The notes under the pieces: model-generated
Told to the model about the DNA's origin: nothing
What the model saw: only the letters and a program-made list of their open reading frames with translations
The model's database searches: none
From: Clostridia bacterium
GTDB taxonomy: Bacteria; Bacillota; Clostridia; Oscillospirales; QAMX01
Direction of reading: 5' to 3'
NCBI GenBank assembly: GCA_017547975.1
Contig: JAFYNU010000136.1
Location: 1-7,132, forward strand
Length of the DNA stretch: 7,132 nucleotides
Shown here: positions 1 through 5,038 of the stretch, piece by piece
Numbering within the stretch: the first letter of the stretch is position 1
How the letters are laid out: each line of letters opens with the position of its first letter
Made by a program: the position numbers and the translations under genes

Positions 1-54
1 CCCCTCCGAGCCGCCATTCGGCGGCCCACCTCCCCTTGCACAGGGGAGGCTTGG
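1..54 (+). repeat. Two-hairpin intergenic repeat unit (copy D, cut by the window edge)
   Basis: Two hairpins lie in fixed order. The first has arms GCCGCC (10-15) and GGCGGC (20-25) around the loop ATTC. After the spacer CCA, the second has arms CCTCCCCT (29-36) and AGGGGAGG (42-49) around the loop TGCAC, followed by CTTGG. The unit at 4800-4857 has the same stem lengths, loop sizes, CCA spacer and TGCAC loop, but its stem bases differ in a paired way. It is therefore read as a copy of a dispersed repeat family. The left end may continue outside the window. Confidence 0.75.
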
Positions 55-91
55 CTGTGTGCGGCCGTCGGCGGGCAAACGCAGTTCATTT

Positions 92-258
92 GTCCCCTTC
101 GGGGACGATTGATATCTTCGATATCTCCCCCGGTGCTTAACGCACCACTGATATCTTCGATATCTCCCCCGGTGCTTAACGCACCACCCCCGTCGTTGCT
201 TCACGGGCGCCACAATGCCACCTGCGGTGGCGAACCCCGTCTTTGCTACGCGGGCGCC
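92..258. repeat. Array of short hairpins
   Basis: At least six short inverted repeats follow one another with no gene. They are GTCCCC/GGGGAC (92-106), GATATC/GATATC (111-125 and 150-164), GGTGC/GCACC (132-146 and 171-185), CCCGT/ACGGG (189-207), GCCACC/GGTGGC (217-231) and CCCG/CGGG (236-254). The stretches near 188-213 and 235-260 also resemble each other (CCCCGTC.TTGCT...GGGCGCCAC). The array lies downstream of the terminator of the first lipoprotein gene. Its function is unknown; it looks like decayed or nested repeat elements. No convincing coding sequence or promoter is seen in 55-310. Confidence 0.6.
110..187. repeat. Perfect 39-bp tandem duplication, two copies
   Basis: Positions 110-148 and 149-187 are identical and directly adjacent. 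Each 39-base unit contains two hairpins: GATATC-TTC-GATATC, and GGTGC/GCACC around TTAAC. With no mismatch between the copies the duplication is either recent or kept identical by recombination. The junction is exact, with no intervening base. Confidence 0.9.
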
Positions 259-310
259 ACCCCTACGAATGAATTGTCGGAGATTTGTGCGAAAACGGCG
301 GTGCCGCAAA

Positions 311-339
311 CAAAAAAACCGACCCGGTGTGGGTCGGTT
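311..339 (-). terminator. Rho-independent terminator of the first lipoprotein gene
   Basis: Read on the minus strand, a 9-bp stem (arms AACCGACCC and GGGTCGGTT, loop of 5) is followed directly by a run of seven T (A 312-318 on the plus strand). It starts 15 bases after the stop codon at 355. This is a textbook intrinsic terminator for the minus-strand gene. Confidence 0.92.
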
Positions 340-354
340 GGGTTTGTATCAAGC

Positions 355-897
355 TTACTGATGGACAACGATCTTGGCGATGGAGGAGCACATGTCGTTG
401 ACGCCGCCGTTTTCGCAGACCAGAGCAACGAAGGTGGTGGAGTTCTTGACGATTTCGGTCTTGTTCTGGATCCAGGCAATGAGGGAGCCGTCTTCCTGAA
501 TCAGTTCAGCGCTGTATTCGAAGGGTTCCTTGTACCATTCGCTGTCGGAGTGGTAGACGGTCAGGCCGGTGGCATTGGGGCAACCGATGTCAGCCAGGAA
601 GTCCTTGATCTTCACACCTTCAAAGATGGCAGTGGTGACCTGGGGGCCGGACCAGGAATCTTCGCCGCCGTAACGGTAGGAAGCGTAGATTTTGGTGAGC
701 TCGTGGGCCTTGGCCTGTTCGATGGTGTAGGTGGTGGATTCGCCGCCGTCGATTTCAACCGGAATGGCGAAGTTGACTTCGTCAACGGTGATGGCGGTGG
801 CAGCTTCAGCGGCTGCGTCGGGGGTGGTACCCATGCAGCTTGCGAAGATGGCAACCATCATGGCAAGGAGCAGGGCGAGGGATACGATCTTTTTCAT
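355..897 (-). CDS. Lipoprotein with a molybdopterin-oxidoreductase-like domain (paralog 1)
   Basis: The product has 180 residues. Residues 1-20 form a lipoprotein signal peptide (MKK, hydrophobic core, FASC lipobox), so Cys21 should be lipidated and the protein held on the outer face of the membrane. From about residue 37 the pattern (VEIDGG..TTYTIEQAK, then IFEGVKIKDFLADIG near 91-105, LTVYHSDS, and a final KIVVH strand) resembles the small oxidoreductase molybdopterin-binding fold found in secreted Firmicutes proteins. No cofactor-ligating cysteine is evident, so enzymatic activity is doubtful and a binding or structural role is as likely. Family assignment is by eye. The gene has its own promoter, UTR hairpin and terminator. 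The start is chosen for the signal peptide and an AGAGAGG site about 10 bases upstream. The downstream neighbour at 1091-1633 is a paralog, about 66% identical with no gaps. Confidence 0.85.
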   Translation of the reverse strand: MKKIVSLALLLAMMVAIFASCMGTTPDAAAEAATAITVDEVNFAIPVEIDGGESTTYTIEQAKAHELTKIYASYRYGGEDSWSGPQVTTAIFEGVKIKDFLADIGCPNATGLTVYHSDSEWYKEPFEYSAELIQEDGSLIAWIQNKTEIVKNSTTFVALVCENGGVNDMCSSIAKIVVHQ

Positions 898-928
898 CCT
901 TCAAATGCCTCTCTCTGTATTTGTTGTG

Positions 929-959
929 TGACCGGAGAGCTTTTCCCTCTCTCCGACCA
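929..959 (-). promoter_or_regulatory. 5' UTR hairpin of lipoprotein paralog 1
   Basis: An 11-bp inverted repeat (plus-strand arms TGACCGGAGAG and CTCTCCGACCA, two G-U wobbles in the RNA, loop of 9) lies at the very 5' end of the predicted leader, a few bases after the predicted transcription start. It may protect the mRNA 5' end. No known riboswitch is recognised. Confidence 0.5.
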
Positions 960-968
960 CCGGCGTTA

Positions 969-997
969 AGTATAGCACAATCCCCTGGGAAAGTAAA
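969..997 (-). promoter_or_regulatory. Sigma-A-type promoter of lipoprotein paralog 1
   Basis: On the minus strand the -35 is TTTACT (992-997), the spacer is 17 bases and the -10 is TATACT (969-974). TGTG followed by one base precedes the -10, giving an extended -10. The predicted transcript starts near 962 and has a leader of about 65 bases. The promoter lies immediately downstream of the terminator of paralog 2, so the two genes are separate units. Confidence 0.75.
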
Positions 998-1000
998 GGA

Positions 1001-1048
1001 CAAAAGAAAAGAAAATATCGACGGCCCGGGGGAAGGCCGCCGATATTT
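1001..1048 (-). terminator. Rho-independent terminator of lipoprotein paralog 2
   Basis: A 14-bp stem (plus-strand arms 1013-1026 and 1035-1048, one G-U wobble, loop of 8) is followed on the minus strand by a T-rich tail (TCTTTTCTTTTG). It begins about 43 bases after the stop codon at 1091. Confidence 0.88.
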
Positions 1049-1090
1049 GAGAAAGGAGAAAGTATGAAAAAGAGGAAACGTCAAAAGTAA

Positions 1091-1633
1091 TTACGGATGA
1101 ACGACGATCTTGGAAATGGAGGAGCAGAAGTCGTTGACACCGCCCTTGGCTGCGGCAAATCCCACGAAGGTGGAGGAGTTTTTGATGATTTCGGTCTTGT
1201 TCTGAATCCATGTCAGGATGGATTCGTCGTCCTGGACGATTTCTTCGCCGTATTCAAAGGGAACCGAATAGTAGGAGGTGTGGGAGTGGTAGACGGTCAG
1301 AGCCTTGGCATCGGGATAACCGATGTCGGCCAGGAAATCCTTTACCTTTACACCTTCGAAAATGGCGGTGGTCACCTGGGGAGAGTCGACACTTTCGGTG
1401 GCGGCGTAACGGAAGGAGCAATAAATCTTAGTCAGTTCGTGTTCTTTGGCCTGGGCAATGGTGTAGGTGGTGGATTCGCCCCCATCAATTTCAACAGGGA
1501 TGGACCAATCTACCTCATCAACCGAGATGTCGGTGGCAGCTTCCAGCACTTCGTCAGGGGTGGCACCGGTACAGCCGGCGAAGAGGGTGGTCAGGATGGC
1601 AAGGAGAAGAATGAGGGAATAGAGCTTTTTCAT
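1091..1633 (-). CDS. Lipoprotein with a molybdopterin-oxidoreductase-like domain (paralog 2)
   Basis: The product has 180 residues and aligns end to end without gaps to the gene at 355-897; I count about 119 identical positions (66%). Residues 1-20 form a lipoprotein signal with an FAGC lipobox, lipidated at Cys21. The most conserved stretches between the paralogs are IPVEIDGGESTTYTI (45-59), PQVTTAIFEGV (85-95), KDFLADIG, LTVYHS and WIQNKTEI, which probably form the domain core. Surface segments such as residues 76-84 and 118-124 differ most. An in-frame extension to 1717 exists but is rejected, because it would bury the signal peptide and run across the leader into the -10 region. ATG at 1633 follows a TTGGAGG site. 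The domain call is by eye. The cargo or partner is unknown. Confidence 0.85.
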   Translation of the reverse strand: MKKLYSLILLLAILTTLFAGCTGATPDEVLEAATDISVDEVDWSIPVEIDGGESTTYTIAQAKEHELTKIYCSFRYAATESVDSPQVTTAIFEGVKVKDFLADIGYPDAKALTVYHSHTSYYSVPFEYGEEIVQDDESILTWIQNKTEIIKNSSTFVGFAAAKGGVNDFCSSISKIVVHP

Positions 1634-1666
1634 TGTCAAGTAACCTCCAATAGGAAAACTCAAGGT

Positions 1667-1681
1667 GCCGATTGTATCGGC
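1667..1681 (-). promoter_or_regulatory. 5' UTR hairpin of lipoprotein paralog 2
   Basis: A 6-bp inverted repeat (GCCGAT and ATCGGC around a 3-base loop) lies in the leader between the predicted transcription start near 1692 and the ATG at 1633. It does not cover the ribosome binding site. It resembles paralog 1 only in position, not in sequence. Confidence 0.4.
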
Positions 1682-1698
1682 TCCCCTTATGTGCGGAT

Positions 1699-1727
1699 AG
1701 TATACCACAATATGCACAAAATGTAAA
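1699..1727 (-). promoter_or_regulatory. Sigma-A-type promoter of lipoprotein paralog 2
   Basis: On the minus strand the -35 is TTTACA (1722-1727, five of six consensus bases), the spacer is 17 bases and the -10 is TATACT (1699-1704), preceded by TGTGG (extended -10). The architecture is the same as for paralog 1. Between here and the terminator at 1853 (about 120 bases) I see no gene. Confidence 0.8.
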
Positions 1728-1840
1728 TAGGAAAAGATTCACAAATAGTGCAGATATAAATGTAAAAAATGAACAAAATATGAATGCGACCGGGAAGGCC
1801 AGGAAGAAGGACGCGCAGGAGGACAGCGTGACGGAAGGAG

Positions 1841-1879
1841 AATAACACAAAGCCCCCGATTCCGGGATGGAATCGGGGG
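1841..1879 (-). terminator. Terminator of the ABC ATPase / dCMP deaminase / lipoprotein operon
   Basis: A perfect 11-bp stem (plus-strand arms CCCCCGATTCC 1853-1863 and GGAATCGGGGG 1869-1879, loop of 5) is followed on the minus strand by the moderately T-rich CTTTGTGTTATT. It begins 11 bases after the stop codon at 1891. Confidence 0.85.
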
Positions 1880-1890
1880 GATGGAGTTTT

Positions 1891-2523
1891 TTATTCGGCG
1901 GGGAAGTGCTGCAGGGAGGAGCCTTCCAGAGAGGTGATGAAGTCGGTGAAATTGAAGTCGGTGAGGGAGGTGGTCAGCACCATGGTGACGAAGTATCCCT
2001 CCACCTCGGTGGTCAGGTAGAAGTAACGCAAGACCGTGTCGTTATCCCGGAGCATCATTTCCAGGCTAACGTAGCTGTGGCCCGAAATGGTGACGGTGTC
2101 GTTGGCGATGGTGTGGATTTCCCACAGGTCGGAGTAGCTTTCCAGCTGGCTCTTGGCGGATTGCAGATAGCCCGCCGCATCCCCCTTGCCGGTGTTCTTC
2201 TGGTAGAGCATATCAAACCGATCCTTGCCGGAATCGGAGGACATGACAAAGGAGTAACCCAGGTCGAAGGTCTGACCCTCCTCCAGGGCGGAGAGCTCTT
2301 CCTCCCCAAGTTCGGTGAAGAGGGTGCGGTTCAGCCCCAGAAGGGTCTGGGCCTCTTCCCCTTCCGCCAGGTGCCAGCCCTGGGGAATGGTGAAATGGAG
2401 GGAAAGCATTTCATTGGTATAGGTCTGCCCTTCAAAGCGGCCCAGGGAGAATTTATCTTTTCCGCAGGCGGCAAGGGTCAGGATCATCATCAGGCAAAGC
2501 AGAAACGCAACGGCTCGTTTCAT
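1891..2523 (-). CDS. Hypothetical lipoprotein, last gene of the operon
   Basis: The product has 210 residues. A lipoprotein signal peptide with an LAAC lipobox places the lipid anchor at Cys20. The mature part begins near residue 35 with a pattern (YTNEMLSLHFTIPQGWHLAEGEE) common in secreted Firmicutes lipoproteins of PsbP-like or uncharacterised fold. It ends with alternating strands (VLRYFYLTTEVEGYFVTMVLTT) and FTDFITSLEGSS. I do not recognise a catalytic motif. The ATG at 2523 has an AAAGGTG site upstream and lies 38 bases after the dCMP deaminase stop, so it is probably cotranscribed. It is not a paralog of the two lipoproteins downstream. A surface role alongside the ABC ATPase is conceivable but unsupported. 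Confidence 0.85.
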   Translation of the reverse strand: MKRAVAFLLCLMMILTLAACGKDKFSLGRFEGQTYTNEMLSLHFTIPQGWHLAEGEEAQTLLGLNRTLFTELGEEELSALEEGQTFDLGYSFVMSSDSGKDRFDMLYQKNTGKGDAAGYLQSAKSQLESYSDLWEIHTIANDTVTISGHSYVSLEMMLRDNDTVLRYFYLTTEVEGYFVTMVLTTSLTDFNFTDFITSLEGSSLQHFPAE

Positions 2524-2561
2524 GGGTCACACACCTTTCTTCAAAGACTTGTTATGTAGGG

Positions 2562-3038
2562 TCACAGCTGCAGGCTTTCGTCGTTTTCCACCCATTCGGA
2601 TACCGGAGTTACGGTGTATTCGTCCCGGCTGATGCGGCAGATGACGGTTTCGATGCCGGCGTTGATGATGAACCGGCGACACAGGGCGCAGGGGGTGCAA
2701 TCGGGGATGCGTTCCCCGGTTTTAGCATCCTTCCCGGCCAGGTACAGGGTGGCACCCAGCATTTCCTCCCGGGAGGCATTGATGATGGCGTTTTGTTCGG
2801 CATGAACCGAACGACACAGCTCGTAACGGGTGCCCCGGGGAATGTTGAGGGCTTCCCGCTTGCAATAGCCCACATCGGTGCAGTTTTGGCACCCTCTGGG
2901 GGCGCCGGCGTAGCCGGTGGAGATGATGGAGTCGTTTTTCACGATGATGGCACCGTAGTTGCGGCGCAGGCAGGTGCCCCGCTCCAGTACGGTTTCGGCA
3001 ATATCCAGGTAGTAGTTGATTTTGTCGCGGCGTTGCAT
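2562..3038 (-). CDS. dCMP deaminase (ComEB-like)
   Basis: The product has 158 residues and belongs to the cytidine/deoxycytidylate deaminase superfamily. Zinc-site motifs are HAEQNAI (His79, Glu81 as proton shuttle) and PCALC (Cys117, Cys120). Additional cysteines at 23, 50, 53 and 59, with GYAGAPRGC (42-50), match the dCMP deaminase branch, which often carries a second structural zinc. The reaction is dCMP to dUMP plus ammonia in the cytoplasm, feeding thymidylate synthesis. Its length is typical of the short bacterial dCMP deaminases and shorter than Bacillus ComEB. An AAAGGAGG ribosome binding site sits 9 bases before the ATG, and the gene starts 24 bases after the ABC ATPase stop, so the two are almost surely cotranscribed. 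A competence role is not implied. Confidence 0.93.
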   Translation of the reverse strand: MQRRDKINYYLDIAETVLERGTCLRRNYGAIIVKNDSIISTGYAGAPRGCQNCTDVGYCKREALNIPRGTRYELCRSVHAEQNAIINASREEMLGATLYLAGKDAKTGERIPDCTPCALCRRFIINAGIETVICRISRDEYTVTPVSEWVENDESLQL

Positions 3039-3062
3039 GGTGGTGTTCCTCCTTTGGCAGAA

Positions 3063-3746
3063 TCAAAGCAGTCGGTCGCCGGTGATGCGGCCCTGCTCCA
3101 TGGTCAAGACCCGACTCGCCGACAGGGCGGCGGAGGGGTCGTGGGTGATCATAAAGATGGTGGCGCCCCGGGTGTTTTCCGCCCGAAGCAGATCCAGAAT
3201 GCTTGCGGTGGAGCGCTTGTCCAGGTTGCCGGTGGGTTCGTCCGCCAGAATCAGGGCCGGATGGTGTACCGTGGCCCGGGCGAAGGCGACCCGTTGCTGC
3301 TGGCCCCCGGAAAGCTCCCGGGGAAGGTGATCGGTGCGGCCCGAAAGCCCCACCTTTTCCAGGGCTTCCAACGCCATGTCCCGCCGGCGGTTTCTGGCAA
3401 TGCCCGCAAGCCGCAGGGGAAGCTCCACGTTTTCAACGGCGGTGAGCCGGGGATTGAGGAAGAAATCCTGGAATACGAAGCCGATATGGGCGGCCCGGAG
3501 GCGGCTGCGCCCCCCGTTTTTCATGGCAAAGACGTCCTGGCCGCAAAGGGTGTAACGTCCCTCGGTGGGGGTGGCCAAAAGTCCCATCACGTGCATCAGG
3601 GTGGTTTTGCCCGACCCCGATTCCCCCACCATGGCGCAGTATTCCCCTGCCTCAATGGAAAGGGACACATGGTCCAGGGCGGTGACGGGGTTGCCCCTCA
3701 CCCGGTAGGTCTGGGTGACGTTTTCAAGCTGTATCGTGATGACCAC
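3063..3746 (-). CDS. ABC transporter ATP-binding protein, MacB/LolD/FtsE type
   Basis: The product has 227 residues, full length for this family. The motifs in order are Walker A GESGSGKTT (41-49), Q-loop Gln93 in GFVFQDFFL, signature LSGGQQQR (145-152), Walker B LILADEP with Glu170, D-loop GNLD and H-loop His202 (THD). The RxxxIGFVFQ.F.LxPxLTAxENVELPL pattern is diagnostic of the MacB/LolD/YtrE group, which powers lipoprotein- or peptide-related FtsX-type permeases. The start is GTG at 3746, preceded by GGGGGAAAGGAA, a close-spaced site. It is the first gene of the operon and no permease lies on either side in this window, so the ATPase is orphaned here. Its substrate cannot be inferred. Confidence 0.95.
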   Translation of the reverse strand: MVITIQLENVTQTYRVRGNPVTALDHVSLSIEAGEYCAMVGESGSGKTTLMHVMGLLATPTEGRYTLCGQDVFAMKNGGRSRLRAAHIGFVFQDFFLNPRLTAVENVELPLRLAGIARNRRRDMALEALEKVGLSGRTDHLPRELSGGQQQRVAFARATVHHPALILADEPTGNLDKRSTASILDLLRAENTRGATIFMITHDPSAALSASRVLTMEQGRITGDRLL

Positions 3747-3797
3747 TTCCTTTCCCCCATAGTTTGGGTGGCGAAGGAAGGGATTATACCCAGGAAT

Positions 3798-3813
3798 GGC
3801 CCAAATTTGGTCC
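3798..3813. promoter_or_regulatory. Candidate operator palindrome in the ABC operon leader
   Basis: GGCCCAAATTTGGTCC is a 16-base palindrome with one mismatched pair (C3800/T3811). It sits at about +2 to +17 of the predicted minus-strand transcript, a typical repressor position. No known regulator consensus is recognised. Confidence 0.4.
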
Positions 3814-3821
3814 GTCGTAGT

Positions 3822-3850
3822 AGTATATCACAGATGAAAGGGATTTGCAA
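3822..3850 (-). promoter_or_regulatory. Promoter of the ABC ATPase operon
   Basis: On the minus strand the -35 is TTGCAA (3845-3850), the spacer is 17 bases and the -10 is TATACT (3822-3827), preceded by TGTGA (extended -10). A second -10-like TATAAT (3783-3788) closer to the gene lacks a good -35. The same TTGCAA hexamer also serves the divergent mrnC promoter. Confidence 0.75.
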
Positions 3851-3873
3851 TATTTTGTTTTCTATGATACAAT
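3845..3873 (+). promoter_or_regulatory. Promoter of mrnC
   Basis: The -35 is TTGCAA (3845-3850), the spacer is 17 bases and the -10 is TACAAT (3868-3873), with TATGA just upstream (extended -10). The predicted start near 3880 gives a leader of only about 22 bases. TTGCAA is its own reverse complement, so it is at once the -35 of the ABC operon on the other strand. Confidence 0.75.
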
Positions 3874-3902
3874 GAATTATCAAAAAACATGGAGAGAATG
3901 GT

Positions 3903-4289
3903 ATGATTACGAGTTATCAGCAAAAGGGGAGCCTGGAGTTGGCTTACCTGGGGGATGCGGTGTACGAGCTCCTGGTGAGGGAAATGCTTTCCGAAAGACC
4001 CTCCAAGCCGGGCAAAATGCACCAGGCCGCCCTGCGCTACGTGGCCTGCCACGGCCAGGCGGTGGCGGCGGAAGCCCTGATTCCCACCCTGACCCAGGAG
4101 GAGGCGGATATTCTGCGCCGGGGGCGCAACAGCCACCTGCATCCCGCTAAGCACAACGACCCGGGGGAATACGCCCTGGCCACCGGTCTGGAAGCCCTGT
4201 TTGGCTATCTCCACCTGAAGGGGGACCGGGAGAGGATTCGGGAGCTTTTCAAGGCCGCTGTAATCGCCATTGAGGAGGAAAAGAAATGA
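3903..4289 (+). CDS. mrnC: Mini-ribonuclease 3 (MrnC)
   Basis: The product has 128 residues, the usual length. It is a stand-alone RNase III catalytic domain without a double-stranded-RNA-binding domain. Seen in the sequence: LAYLGDAVYELLVRE (13-27, catalytic Asp18), HQAALRYVACHGQA (40-53), LTQEEADILRRGRN (63-76) and EYALATGLEALFGYLHL (89-105, metal-binding Glu97). In Bacillus, MrnC matures the ends of 23S rRNA precursor. The ATG follows GGAGAG at 6 bases. The stop overlaps the next start in ATGA, so translation is coupled. In many Firmicutes mrnC follows cysS; here it is first in its operon behind its own promoter. Confidence 0.95.
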   Translation: MITSYQQKGSLELAYLGDAVYELLVREMLSERPSKPGKMHQAALRYVACHGQAVAAEALIPTLTQEEADILRRGRNSHLHPAKHNDPGEYALATGLEALFGYLHLKGDRERIRELFKAAVIAIEEEKK

Positions 4290-4573
4290 AGTATGCAATC
4301 GTATATTTGCTGGTGATCAGCCTGGCGGCGGTGATCGTCACCATAGCCGACAAGAAGGCCGCAAAAATCCAGGGTGCCCGCCGGGTGCCCGAAAAGACCC
4401 TGCTTCTGCTTTCTGCCCTGGGGGGCTCGGTGGCCATGTTTATCACCATGAAATGGATCCGCCACAAAACCCAACACGTGAAATTCATGCTGGGCATCCC
4501 CCTGATTATCATTGCCCAGGTGGGGATTTTGTATTATTTGATTTTCCATCTGGACGTATTTGGGTGGATGTGA
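4286..4573 (+). CDS. DUF1294 family small membrane protein
   Basis: The product has 95 residues. Motifs of DUF1294 (YsdA-like) are present: ADKKAA (21-26), ARRVPEKTLL (31-40), LLSALGGSVAMFITM (41-55) and RHKTQHVKF (59-67). Predicted membrane segments lie at about 3-20, 39-55 and 69-88, giving a small integral membrane protein. The cytosolic patch containing RHKT is the most conserved part of the family; its function is unknown. It overlaps mrnC by 4 bases (ATGA) and has a GAGGAGG site inside the mrnC 3' end, so it is translated from the same message. No classical U-tailed terminator follows; the hairpins from 4631 on may serve instead. Confidence 0.9.
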   Translation: MKYAIVYLLVISLAAVIVTIADKKAAKIQGARRVPEKTLLLLSALGGSVAMFITMKWIRHKTQHVKFMLGIPLIIIAQVGILYYLIFHLDVFGWM

Positions 4574-4619
4574 GCTGAGGCTTCAAAGAGTTGGCCGCCC
4601 GGGAAAGGCAGATGAATAA

Positions 4620-4706
4620 ACAATCCCCCAGGCAAAAATCAAAGATTTTTGCCAGCCCTCCCGTGATTGATTCCCATAAGGAAGCAATCAATACACGAAG
4701 GGGGCC
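4620..4706 (+). repeat. Hairpin repeat unit A
   Basis: The unit starts with CAATCCCCCA, as unit C starts with CAATCCCTCC. Its first hairpin is AT-rich (arms GGCAAAAATC 4631-4640 and GATTTTTGCC 4644-4653, loop AAA). AGCCCTCCC follows, then a longer imperfect hairpin (about 4655-4705, CCGTG..ATTGATT against CAATCAATACACG) ending GGGGGCC. It lies just behind the mrnC operon and may act as its transcript end, although there is no T run after the stem. Confidence 0.55.
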
Positions 4707-4707
4707 A

Positions 4708-4740
4708 GGGAGCTGTCACCGAAGGTGACTGAGGGATTGT
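4708..4740 (-). repeat. Hairpin repeat unit B, reverse orientation
   Basis: On the minus strand this reads CAATCCCTCA, then the hairpin GTCACC-TTC-GGTGAC, then AGCTCCC. That is the same order as units A and C but on the opposite strand. It forms the left arm of an inverted pair with unit C. Confidence 0.65.
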
Positions 4741-4799
4741 TTTATCGTAGCGCTACTTTACCAACGGGACCAACTGCTTATTATGTTTTGTCTGCATGG

Positions 4800-4857
4800 C
4801 AATCCCTCCGTCACGGCTTACGCCGTGCCACCTCCCTTTGCACAAGGGAGGCTTTGG
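4800..4857 (+). repeat. Hairpin repeat unit C
   Basis: CAATCCCTCCGT leads into a hairpin with arms CACGGC (4812-4817) and GCCGTG (4822-4827). The spacer CCA follows, then a hairpin with arms CCTCCCTT (4831-4838) and AAGGGAGG (4844-4851) around TGCAC, and then CTTTGG. The layout is identical to unit D at 1-54, with paired changes in the stems. The remainder of the gene-free stretch (4741-4799 and 4858-4954) shows no supported gene or promoter. Confidence 0.75.
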
Positions 4858-4950
4858 TGCGGTGCGAAACTACACGATACACGCTACGTCGGGCGGTCTA
4901 TAGTTGTGCGCTCTTTGTCTGTTGCCTAAAGGGTGCTTATTGATAGCCCC

Positions 4951-4994
4951 AATATATCGAAGAACAGACCCGGCAGATCACTCTGCCGGGTCTG
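4951..4994 (-). terminator. Terminator of the ldhA / aroD-like operon
   Basis: A perfect 13-bp stem (plus-strand arms 4965-4977 and 4982-4994, loop TCAC) is followed on the minus strand by the T-rich TTCTTCGATATATT. It begins 44 bases after the stop codon at 5039. Confidence 0.82.
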
Positions 4995-5038
4995 AAATTA
5001 TTTTATGAGGCTCTATCGCAGAAGCTTTTTTTGCTTTC

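Noticed and set aside
110..187. The tandem repeat as a CRISPR array
   Set aside because: The two copies touch directly with no spacer, and no cas gene is present.
109..969. A 286-codon plus-strand frame whose start includes the 39-bp repeat
   Set aside because: It runs through the hairpin array and antisense to a lipoprotein gene. The repeat is a multiple of 3, which explains the repeated peptide. No ribosome binding site is seen.
1554..1850. A hydrophobic minus-strand frame upstream of lipoprotein paralog 2
   Set aside because: It crosses the promoter and the 5' part of the paralog in another frame. Hydrophobicity comes from the T-rich intergenic sequence.
2793..3875. A 360-codon plus-strand open frame opposite the ABC ATPase and dCMP deaminase
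   Set aside because: It covers two recognised minus-strand genes and both control regions, and its Gly/Ala/Pro-rich composition has no motifs.
4725..4943. A 72-codon frame in the gene-free region
   Set aside because: It lies across repeat units B and C, has no ribosome binding site, and its cysteine-rich peptide matches no family.
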